Positions 42,012 through 54,100 of a DNA stretch of 64,000 bases are shown one piece after another (within the stretch, counting starts at the first letter, position 1; every line of letters begins with the position of its first letter). The stretch covers positions 1 through 64,000 of the forward strand of contig JACTAT010000085.1 of NCBI GenBank assembly GCA_014526335.1. The letters run 5' to 3'. Made by a program: the position numbers and the translations under genes. The DNA is from Chrysaora quinquecirrha (taxonomy: Eukaryota > Cnidaria > Scyphozoa > Semaeostomeae > Pelagiidae). Below the pieces are notes generated by a model. The model was given only the letters and a program-made list of their open reading frames with translations, did no database searches and was not told the origin of the DNA.

Positions 42012-45000
42012 ATGCCGAAGTTGGATCAAGACCAACTAAGAGCAAGGCTCATTGCTAAACCCGAAATAGGAGAAAAGCTTGGATCTTTAAAATTTACTAG
42101 GCCTACTCCAGTTCAAAGAAAAAAGGTAAGAATGCCTCAAAATTGCAAAAAATAATGCAAAATCGTAAATTAAATTTCAAATGCTGCTTTAACAGTGGTG
42201 GAATGGTAGGTATTGGAAATGGCAATGCAAATCCAGTCATCGGTCACCATTTTTACTTTTCCTTCTTTTTGCTCGCGCGATTTCGAATGTTATCAAAATA
42301 TAGTTCGATTACAATAATGCAGGTAACTAGGGACCCCTAAACTGCATTCTTACCCCATACTCTTCCAGGTTTCATTGTTTTCACTTCAATTGACAGGGTC
42401 ATGCATGTCCCATGTCTATTGTCTGTTCCTAAAAAGCTAGGTAGAATAGGTAGAGTATCGTACCGTACCGTACTCACTACCTGTCTGCAGAGTAGGTAGG
42501 TAGGTAGGTACCATTTACCATACCTATGCACTATGCACTAGTGTATTGTATGACAAGTCTGTATCAGAGGGTCAATTTGCCAACCTGTGTTTCTCCCAAC
42601 CTCCTTTTTGCCCAAGCTCGTCTTTTCACCCAACACTCTTGGTCTTTTCACCCAACTGCCTTAGTGTACTTGCTACCCTACTTATTTTGCCCCTAAAGCA
42701 GTCAATAGTGCAATAGCCAAGGGTTTGAGCTCCAATGGTGAAAATAAAAAAAATAAAAGAATTGCAAGACAGAAGTTATCTGTGCATTTCAAGTAAGGCA
42801 AAATCAGTACAGTGGGTTGGGCTAAACATCTAACAAGGTTTAGACTTTGGCAAGTAGGAAGCTGGGTGAATCCGAGGTTGGATGAAATGTCATGAGACAA
42901 ATGATAAGCCTGTAGTCTTCATTCTCTCTGCAAGATCTTGCCACTTTATGATGGCACACACCTAAAATCTTATCAAAAGAGCCGGGTGCAAGATCTGCAG
43001 ACTGGCTTATCCCATGTAAAAAACTTATTTTGAAATTGATGAAAAACAGTTGGTAGGAATGCACTACCATGCCTCTGCAGTATCAAAAGATTAGAATTAA
43101 CCTCAGTGAGATTGTTCAATTATTATTGACCCTCATAGTTAAAGTACAATCAACCAACCTGGAGTAGAATGTTTGTTGGGATGTTGTTATGTTAGTGTCT
43201 ATGTATATATCTAATTGGAGTTTTTATTGTTTTTTGCTTTTCCAGGATGTACCAAGTCAACCATTGCTTGATCCATTGGTAAGTGAGAAGTGAAATTGTG
43301 ACATTAAATAATATGTATATAAAGTCACCAACCACCCATCATCCATCTTATTGCCAGATATTCAAATTCATTATCATACCTTATTTCAGTATTGCAAAGA
43401 AAAGTAGGTGAAGGTGTAATAAGGTGTAATGGTGTTTAAGCGCCAGTTGCTAGGATCTCAGTAGTAGGTTAACTAATCGAGACCTTGACCCTGCCTGTGA
43501 CGCTACCGTGGCTGGGCTTGAACCCTAACCACACTGAGCTTCTGACACCACGAGTCAGCTGGATTCACCACAACGCCACAGCACCTTCAAGTAGAAACAC
43601 CGAAACATTGAAACGTTGAAAAATTTTCAGCCAGTCAGACTGCACAACCAAATCGCCACCCTGACCATAGTGTAAGAAAGTACAACATAGTAATTTATTC
43701 ACTATATAATCGTATTATATTGTACAACATCCTTTGGTACAAAAAACTTCAAATTGTAATACACAGCACAAAAATTTTCGGGCCATATGCAATTATTTAT
43801 TTATCATAATTTTCTATAATTAAAAGCCATTTTTCTGTTTTCGTAGCCTCATCTCACTGAATATCAGAGAAAGCAAAGAGAACGTCCAGTTACTATAAAC
43901 AACACACCTAAAGATAAGGCAGAGCCAGATTTTAAGAAATTAAAAAGAAAATCCTCGGTAGAGCCACTTCAAGACCGTGGGTCTCCTCTGCCAGATTTAC
44001 CAGATGAGCTGAAAGAAAGACAAGATAAAATTGATTCAGCAGCTGGACGAAAATCAAATTTCAGCCCTTCACCACCTCCTCCAAAAACAGGAGAAACAAG
44101 ACCATCATCTAGAAATGGAACTAGACTTGTAAATGGGACTGTGAAAAATAAGAGAAAACCTATTGAAGATATTGTCAAAGATGGCATGAAGGATCCGCTA
44201 GAGATTATTAAATTGATCAGGGAAAGAAAAGATGTTGGGTTTTTATACATGGCTGCAGCAGTGTCTAGATCTTCTATTGAGTACAACCCTTATAATCTCC
44301 AGTGAGTGAGATTTCATTAGCTTTATCTATGCAGTATTCATCTCTTTTGAGACTTTTGGAACTGCACAAGATTGAGGTGAATTCAGTCATGTGTCAGTTG
44401 TTCATTTGATTAGGTGAAAGATTTGTCTTTCCAGATTAGGGTGTTTGCTTTCTAATTTAATATCTGTATTGGAAGTTTGCCTAAAAGAATCAAGAATAGG
44501 TATAATAAAAGGAAATCTGCAAATAATGTCATTAGAAATCTTCCTGCATTAAAAGATTGCATTCCTCAATTTATTTGACAGCGTCCTGTGAATGTAATAA
44601 AGATATCAAAATTTTGGAGATATGAGAACGAAACCTTAGGTTGTGAAAAACGAGAGCTACCAAAATCAAATCCAAAGAATGAATTTTCACCACTTATTTA
44701 TTAAAGTGTTGCTGCTTGTGAACTTTTCAATAACTGTTTTGTTCAGAGAAATATATATTTTGTATTTGGTGAGCTGATTGGCATTTTGACATTTATACTC
44801 TAAGGAGTGCCAGGCTAAAAAGCTTTAGGTATGCCCAAAAATTTTCCACTGTTTCTCTTCTAATTTTCAATTTTTTTACTGCTGAAAGACAATGTTTTTA
44901 GTGTTTCTCATACATTCTTTCTCGATTAATTTTTATATCACTTCACTTTCTCCCAGGATTGTTCCTCATGCAGACATTGATCCAAAAGACCATTACACCA

Positions 45001-45169
45001 TAAGCCAACAAGGTGTTACACACAACACCCCTGAGGAAGCTGAATTTACCAAACTCAACAGATGGGAAAAAGAGTATAAAGATTACAAACAACTTGTCAA
45101 GATCCCCACGTTTGCTAATTTCAGAAAATGGAAGGCATTCTTTGTTTGGAGGAAAAATGTCAGAGGAAA
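42012..45169 (+). CDS. DNAH6: DNAH6-like exons 1-4: start and variable N-terminus
   Basis: Exon 1 starts MPKLDQDQLRARL. Exon 3 (43847-44301) encodes a basic, proline- and serine-rich low-complexity region (SPSPPPPKTGE), then DPLEIIKLIRERKDVGFLY and SRSSIEYNPYNL. Exon 4 (44957-45169) encodes HYTISQQGVTH, then KIPTFANFRKWKAFFVWRKN, which is strongly conserved in DNAH6. I found no closer upstream ATG with better support. 41409-42011 holds no recognised gene. A retroposed family-2 SINE sits at 43406-43594. Confidence 0.85.
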
Positions 45170-48100
45170 GTATGTTCATTTCATTTTCTGAATTAAATTT
45201 ACATTGCCTCTTTACAGTTCATTTCATAAGGATGAATCAGATCATATTTGTTGGGCTGAGGACAACAAACTCTTTCTACAGCATGTGTGATTGTTATTAA
45301 ACACACAAATACACAAACGCCTTGTTGCTAAGAAATGTTGCTATGTGCGAAAATGTTGCATGTTGTTGAAGTTATTTAACAATAATGAAAGAAATGTTTA
45401 ACTGGCAATTTTGGAAAGGTGGCCAAAAGATCAAACATGGCTTGACAAGGGCAATCAAGCAAAATTTGTGGTGTGAGTTTTATGAAAAGTTCAAAGACAT
45501 TTTTTGCTTGATGCAAGCAAAGCAATGTTGCGCCAGCATGGAGCAAAACGATCAAACATTTTGTTGGGCAAGCAAATTTCAGATGTTTGACCAACAATGT
45601 TTGATTGTTTGGCCAGGGTCTAAAGCTATGTTGAGCTGCCTCTCCATCAAGTACCAGTCGTACCAATTATACACACCGCCCTTCCCTGTCGATATACCTG
45701 GGAGTCCCTTGTACCAGCACTGCACATGGTTGGAGATTTGATAACTGCCCTAGTCGTATAAACAGTTAATTTGTCTGTAAAAGACAGCTTTATACTTCTA
45801 GAAGTAAATTTTCTTCTATATGCAATTGCTTACTTAAGAATTGTTTTCAAGATAAACCTTACTTCATTGCCAAATGATCAAACATTGTTGTTAAACATTT
45901 GAAAAGAATCGTTTTGACGTTCGCAACGACATAAAACATTGCTTGAAAAGCATTTACATGCCAATTTCGATGCTGGATGTCTTTAAAAAGCTCAAAGTCA
46001 AAATTTCTCTTGTGACGGTAAAACACTTTGCTTTACAAGCAAATTTCGAATGTTCAGCAAACACTGTTTGATCGTTTGGCAAGGACCCCTCGCTAAACTT
46101 TTGGTCTTTTTCAGGAAAATATCAATCTGTAGAAACTCCTTGCAAAAGAATTTGTTTATCGTGAATCAGGTAAAATGGAATCATGTATTTTTTCATAATA
46201 CGTTCTGTTCATCACCATACAATGTAGCTACACGATTTGTGGAGAACAATCTCGTAGACATGAAGATGCTATGGCGTCGTGGTCAAATACAGCTAGCTCG
46301 TTTTGTCAAAAGCTAAGCGAGATCGCCATTAGAGCCCCAACCACGATAGCGTCACGGCCAGGGTCGAGGTCTCGTAGTTCATCTTCTTCAGAGATCCTAA
46401 GGACTGGCGCCAAATAAACCTTTACACCTTCACCTTGACTTGACATGACATATTTTTTTAATCAAATCAAAACAAGACATTTGAGATACGCTGTAAAGTT
46501 GCCCGAACCGTTTAACAAACTGCAATGCGATGCAAATACAATGCAAACAACGCGAATTGTAAACACAGGAAAACCGTCTTATCCCAAGACGACAAACCTG
46601 CTTTCGCTATTTTTTAATGTTTTGGTAAACTCATGTTTCTGTACGAAGGGCAATTCACTCCTTTAAAATCTCGTACACTCTAGCTGGAAAACCTATTGTT
46701 TTCATGGAAATCCCTTAGAAATCCTTTTGATTTATCAAAAGTCTCGTACATCTTTTTTAAGAGTGAATTGCCTCTCGATCCTGTATATGCTAAAGAAACC
46801 AGCGTTATGGCTCGATATTATCTAACAAAACGAAAGTTTTAAGCTACTTTGTTGGCAAAATACGCTTATCTTGCTCTCTTTACTGCATTTTAATCAAGTT
46901 AAATGCTTTATATTTTTAGTCACTTCGTCCTGCTCTACTGAGCGTCCGAGAAATGTGCTACAAAATCAGTGACATGGGTCTTTGCAGTGTCAAGAAAGGC
47001 AAAACATACACACTCTCAGAATTCAGTGATGCACAGTTTAGACAGCTAAGGGAGGTCAGTACATGATCAAACAGTTTCGTAATAAAGCCTTTTTTATAAG
47101 AAACTTCTTATAAGAAGCTACACAAGCTGAATGGATCTCTTCTTGAATGGACAACTAGAAGGGCAACTAAAAGTTACGGGGCAATTTACAGCTAAAAATT
47201 TACTTGAAACTGGTACTGCAGCCATTATCTCCCAGCAAGTTCCATTATCTCCCATTAGATGAGATATCACCAAAGTTCACCCTTTGTTCGACCCTCAAGA
47301 CATTCATTCAAGACTGAATTACATTTTGCATCAAGTGTCGATTCATAAAGTGGCGTCACTTGATGAACATTTTTAAAACCAACTTTTCAAAGTTTGAGTC
47401 GAAATATCGTCAAAACGGTTGCCCAATTAAAGATTAAAACTACACCATTTGATTCATTTTTTTATATATTTAGATATTAAAATCAAAAAGTTTAAAAGTC
47501 ATGTCACAGGCATTTAAATTCTATTTATCGCCCTTGAGCTAAAAAATTCGTTACGTCAATTTTCTATTGAGGAGTTGTGGCGCGGATTTTTACTTATTCA
47601 TTAACGCTAAAAGCAGCTGCACGACGGAATGTGCGTCAGTAAACGATGTTTTGGTTGATGTTTCAAATGCTTCAAACGTGTCTTCCGAGAATTTTTAAAA
47701 TGATGATTATAGTCATTGCAACCAGGCTTCGAACGCCAATTTTTTTGCTGCCCCTTTAGAAAGCGTAGTTTATTTTTTTGGCTATTTAATTCACACTAGT
47801 TTCACAAATTTCTTGCATTTCATAGGTGAAAAGCAGATTGGCTGAATTCCGTGAACTTGTCAAAGAAGTTGTCAGAAGTGCTTGTAGAACTGCATTACTT
47901 GAAACCGGTTTTGTACCGGATGATCACTATGTGGATATGGAAAGCCCGTATGGCGGTAGGTAACTGTTTAATAAATCATCCTAACCTAATTCTACGGCTA
48001 AACTATGAGACATGTAGCGCGCGACATTCTATTCGGCGTGTCTCCCATGGTGGCTAAACATGTAAGTGACAAGCGAGCAACATGTGAGTGAAGCGCATTC

Positions 48101-51100
48101 ATGTTTGGCGGAGACAAGAAATGTTTCTGTTATATCTCAGAAATATTTGCTTGTCTCTCGCTACAAATGTTGTTGCACGCTACCGATATTTTTTGTCACA
48201 ATGGAAGTTTTGTAAACTATTTGATTTGACCAAAAATATCGTTCAGGTCGAAGCCCTACGTCATACTACACGGACAAATACTTAACAAATTCTGGTCAAT
48301 TTTTTGCTGTTACTGTAAATCACGAATAAGCCCCAACCTCCGGATAAGCCCCACCTAAGAATTCCTTTTTCGAAAAAAGTCCCTCTCGATTCTAGGGTGG
48401 GGGGATCATTCAAAGGCCTTATGGATTTGTTAATCTCTAAAATGCATCTTTCAACAATAGTTAAAACACTGAAAGCGCTAGTGCTTAAGGGTTTTACTAT
48501 CTATTCAACCAATAATTAGCGATTGACCGTTGGCAAGCAGTTGATTTTGATTATAGAGTACAGATAAGTTCTCTTTTTTCTCTCTGTTATTCTGTCGAAA
48601 ACACACTGGAACTATTAAACCCTTGAATAAGACCCCCTTGAATAAGCCCCTCTCCCTTGAATAAGCCCCCACCGTGAAATTCATTTTTGCAATAAGCCCT
48701 CTGGGGCTAATTCGACGATTCACGGTATACTTTCAAATATGGTCAAGTTATTCAAAGATTACCAAGTTTTATATGGTACATTGTCTTATTATTTCAGACA
48801 TGGATATGGGTGGTGGTATGATGGAGGACCCATCATATGCAATGCAAGGTTTTAATGATTATGATATGTATGAGGAACCAGATAAAATGACTTACACTGA
48901 GCAAGCGAATAAACGAGGCAACTGTAGGAGGCTTACAAGGTCAGAATTTATCATTTTCTAATATTTTCTCTTTTGTCTTTTAATGATTGAGTATTCATAT
49001 TTAGGCCCCGTTTACACTAATTCTCGATTTTCGTATTAGATAGGGGTTGGTATCCTGGGGGGAGTAATTGACTTGTTTTCGGATAAGGACGTGCCGCCCA
49101 AGAAACAGAATGCCTTCCCATATTTATACAAAATTCCTGATGATGTTTATACAAAGATATTAACTTTCACACTACTTTATATGCTAAAATGTACAACAAT
49201 TTCAGTGTATTGCATGTAGTGTATATATGTATAAATCCGTCCCCGTGGGGAGCGTAATGACCACATTTTAACACATGGGCATGCGGGCCATAATTTTGGG
49301 TCAGAATTTTTGCTCGGAAGTAATTTTTTGGTCTAGAATTTTTTACTAGACCTTACTACATTTTGGGTAAAAGCTCTCAGCTGAGCCACTTTTTTGTTCG
49401 ATTCTTATGATACAGCGAAGTTATTCCATTTTGTCCTAAAATATAATGCAACAACGTCAACCCATTCCTCTGACCTATCGCTCAATGAAAATTGTCACCC
49501 ATATTTTGGGAGAATTGTCACCCATATTTTGTCAAGATAACACCAATATTCTTGGGTGCAATGATTTGAGTGAATCCATATTTTTTGGGTAAGAATTTGA
49601 CCCACCATACGCTCACCTCCGTGCAAAAATGTGATCACTACCCTTATCCGTCTCAATTTTAAATATTCCTCTTTTCGCAGCTTCATAAGACTAGCGGATT
49701 ACCTTATCGTGAATACAATGCATGTTTTGGCGGTGAATTCTGTTTCAACATTGTTGAATTACTTTTTGGAACAACTGCAAAACACTCCTTCCCTTGATAT
49801 TATTCTCAAACTTCAAGAAGCCGAAACAGCCAGTGGTGATGCCAAGGTAATGTTTGATTTGAAACAAATATGCTGCACTACCTCTCCTAAAGCGATTGCA
49901 ATCTCGGTCATTGTACCTGGAGAGGATTCCCTTTCTCAAGATGTCCTCCATATTCCAGAAAAATGTAACACCGAGCCAGACCTCTTGAAATGGCGTATTC
50001 AGTTACATAACCGTAAATTCTCGAATAAGCCCCCGGCGGTTTATTTGCAAAAATGAATTTCGTGGTTGGGTGGGGGCTTATTCAAGGGGAGGGCTTATTC
50101 GAGGGCGGGGTCTTATTAAAAAGTTCAGTAGTTCCAGTGTGTTTTCGACAGAATAACAGAGAGAAAAAGATAACTTTTCAACATGATATAATCAACAATC
50201 AGCTGCTTGCTAAAAGCCAATAGCTAATTATTGGTTGAATTGATAGTAAAACCTGTCATCACTAGCTACACGCAGTTTTTTTTATAAGCAACTTCGCTCG
50301 GGCCTAGTTCAAAAAGTTGCTTATTTTTGGACCTATTATTGCCGCCTTTTAAAAAATATACAGTAAAAATTAAGAAACTACTAAACAACTTTTGCTTAGT
50401 AGTTGCTTAATTTTTACTGTATATTTTCTGCCCTAAGAATAGTATAGAGGCTAGAAAAACAGCAAAATTTGGAGTTATCGCACCATAACGCTAGAACACC
50501 TACTATACAGGAAAGAAATGCTATAAATAACATCAGTCAAGAACTATCATGTAATTGTTACCATATAGAGAATTTGTATTGAAAGTTAAACGGAAACCCC
50601 TCCATGAAATGCTTCACGTACTGAGTAACACTCCGTTGATATGCGAGTTTTTGACAGCAGATGAACAGAAATAGCTTCTAGGATGATCAATCCTCGATTG
50701 CTTGTAGTGATATAAATTATTTAAAATTCTAAATGTTGCTTAGGTTTTTTCCCTGTGGTACACGCATTTTTTTTATAAGGAAGTTCGGCTCAGGTTCAGT
50801 ACTGAAAATTCCTTAACTGATAGTGAAAATTGAGTACTCAATATTCCTTAGCAATTCCTTAACTTTTTACTTTGTGATTCTTAAAAACAACCAATGGTCA
50901 AGGAAATATAGGCCATAAAGGTTTCAGAAGACGAGTAGAAATGAATACTGATTGAAAACCGTTGGCGATAAGTATTGCTTGCTCTGTTAATTCAAAACTT
51001 CATTTTTTTAATCGAAATGCTTAGTTAAAGAAAAAGTCAGATTCCTTAGTAGTCTCCGGTCCAGTACTAGAAATTCCTTAAGTTTTTGCCAGTCCGAGTA

Positions 51101-54100
51101 CTACCTTCCTTATAAAGCACTTCCTTATAAAAAAAAAATACGTGTACTATACGTTGCTTAAAGTTTTAGGCCTTCTACATCTTGGTTGCTTATAAGCGAT
51201 TGCTTATAAAAAAACTGCGTGTATTTCAGTGTTTTATCAGTTGAAACATGCATCATAGACGAAAAAAAATCATAAGGCTTTCGAATAGTTCCCCATGGGG
51301 GCTTATTCGAGGAGAGGGGGGCTTATTCGAAGGAGGGGGCTTATTCGAAGATTTACGGTAAACTTCATTCTATTTCTATTTCAGCAAGAAGAAGGAATAC
51401 TGAATTCACTCTTCCGAACTGAGCTTTTGTTGGAGCCACAGTCTTTGCTGTTCAATCCAAACATCCAAGATTTCCAAACAGGAATTAATGAAGTAATCAC
51501 AAGTTTCCAAGAAACTGTTCTCAGTGTCGAGAATCTTGTTCCTGATCCATATTTCGATGCTTTCACAAGGTAAAGTGCTCTTGTTTTATGCGTACTTCCC
51601 ATTACTGTTCTTAGGCCCTGGCAAAACCATCGAACAATGTTGATCAAACATTTTAAATTTGCTTTCCAAACATGTTTGTCCGTTTGGCCACGTCCAAAAC
51701 ATTGCTGTCCAACTTTTTTGAACAACGAAGTTATTGTTAATGCGCAAGCACAAACGCCTTGTTGCTAAGAAAAGTTACTTGGTGCCGAAATGTTGCAAGT
51801 TTTTGAAGTCTGAAAATAACAAACGAAATGTTTGACAAGCAATGTTCGAAAGGCGGATAAGCAAAAGTAGGCAAAATTTTTGGCGTGGTGTTTTTGAAAA
51901 AGTTCAAATACATTTTTTGCTTAACACAAGCAAAAATAATTGACTGGCAATGTTTATGGACGTGGCCAAACGGTCAAACATTTTGCTTGACAATTAAATT
52001 TCGAAATTTTGGACCAACACTGTTTGACTGTTTGGCAAGCGCCTTACAGAGGGAGATTGTTTGTCGTGCCCCAAAAAATTCACTGGTCTCGCAGCGGGGA
52101 TTCTTGCAACCCTTTTTTACTCCTTGTCGCTTCACACCATGTTCCCAAGGATGTAACAACAAAGAATTGCGGTTTACTTGAGTCTCTATCTCAAGGATGG
52201 AAAAAATTTTTGCTCTTATTTTGCAACCTCGAACTATAGTTGAAAAGCTTTCTGTGAAGTTTACCAAGGAGTTAATTTCTAAAGCTCAAGCTATGGCTAA
52301 ACTAGGAGCTGCGCGTGACATTGTAATCGGCGAGTCTCCCAGGGTGGTTAAACATGCGAAGAACAAGCGAGCAACATGCTCCCCAGGTGGCGGAGACAAG
52401 TAATGTTTCTGTGGTCTCCCAGAATCATTTGCGTGTCTGTTGCCTTTAATTTTGTCGCGCGCTGCAAAGTTTCCGAGGTGGCCAAACTGGGAGACATTCA
52501 GGGGACATGTCACGTGCGACAATCCCTCGGACGACTTGTCTCCTAGTTAAGTCAGGCCTTTTGACTATTCTCTTCCCTCTGCTAGACCAAGACCTGCTGC
52601 TTTAATACTTACCAATCAGATAGTTTACGACAAATAACAGACTAAATATTCATTTGCTTGAACGCTTTGATTTCTCTCCTAATTTTTTATTTGCTTTGAT
52701 TAGACCACTTGCAGCCCAGTCAAAGCTTTAAGGTTTGAATTCACAGTTCTAAGAAGATTTTCAGCCAAATTAAGCTGGATAATATTACTAGAGTTCATCA
52801 TTGTTTCAATTCTTAATTAAAACTTTCTGCCAATATTTTTACTCCCCTCCCCCAAAAAGCCAATTTCGGGGAACCAGGTTGCCCATTTGACATACTTTTC
52901 CCACCCCTGTTCTATCTTGCGTTTGAGGCTCCACTGTAGTTTAACCAATCAAGCAATTTAAATGATTTGTTTATCACTCATTACTTTATTCTAGGCCTAT
53001 CATAAACGGAAAAGTCGAAGAGAAAACATGTGGCGAGGGCCCAAGTCTTGGAAACATGTTTGATGATGACAAACATTTGCTGGAGATTGTTACTGGAATT
53101 AAAGAGTCTCTCTCGGCTGCATTCGAGGCTGCCTCGCATTACTCCAGCACATTTGAAGTGTACAAAGAATTTTATAGTGAAAATGAAAGACTGGATTTGG
53201 AGGCTGTTAGAAAGGACAAACACGGTAAGGATATTTCTTATTTCATTCAGTTGACTGTATTCAAAAAGTCTTTACAAAACGTCAACGTAGCCAAAAAGAG
53301 CGGAAATATCTGTATGGCGTACTTGAAAGCTTTGTTTCATCTGACAAGAGATAATGCCAAGACTTTTACTTTTATTCTATTCGTTTTCCAGATGTATCCT
53401 GGGAGCTCCTTCCTTGGGGTTCAAAACACGATGCGAATAGAGCTTCACTTTTCCGATTTCTGCAGTTCGATTTGCATTTGGGTATATATGCCGCATTAGT
53501 CCGTTGTTGGTCTGTCTCTGACGTTTATAATCCAAGGAATGTCTTACGAAAAAAGCCTTGAAGTATTTTCCAAAAATGTTCCCAATTTTCTTAGCAACGC
53601 TGAAGTGTGAAGGGAGTTCTGTACAACACACAAACTTAAAAATAGACTATTCCTTATGATGGGTAAGGGAATTAAAGTAAAAGCGCACAAAAATTCTTTT
53701 ATTAAAATTGCAAACTTCGCATCGTGAATTTTAGCTGACATTCCCGATTACTTGGTAAAGTGAGCTGAGCCCCTACAGTAATCCCAGAATGGGGTTCAGC
53801 CCCCGTTAGCCCTCTCCATGGTGTTCCTACTGAGAGAGTTGTTTCAATCTCAAGTTTTGCAGCTGCGTGTGTGAAAATTTTTACAGTTATTAAAATTCTC
53901 AGTAAATTTCTCCCAGGATTATCGACTTTGCTTTTTCTCGCCATTTTGAAATTTTGTACTAATATACTTTTACTCTTTCCATTTCTTTTATCTTTGATTG
54001 TAAATGATCTTACCGTTTTAACCTCTTAATTTCCATTCTTCTTTCTACCTTTCTTTATACTGTCTTATTCACAGATGTGAACTTTTTCTCTGAATCGCTT

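Noticed and set aside
49847..50056. Continuation of the dynein frame past 49846
   Set aside because: The frame runs into the tip of a repeat element. GTAATG at 49847 is a usable donor, and the next exon joins in phase.
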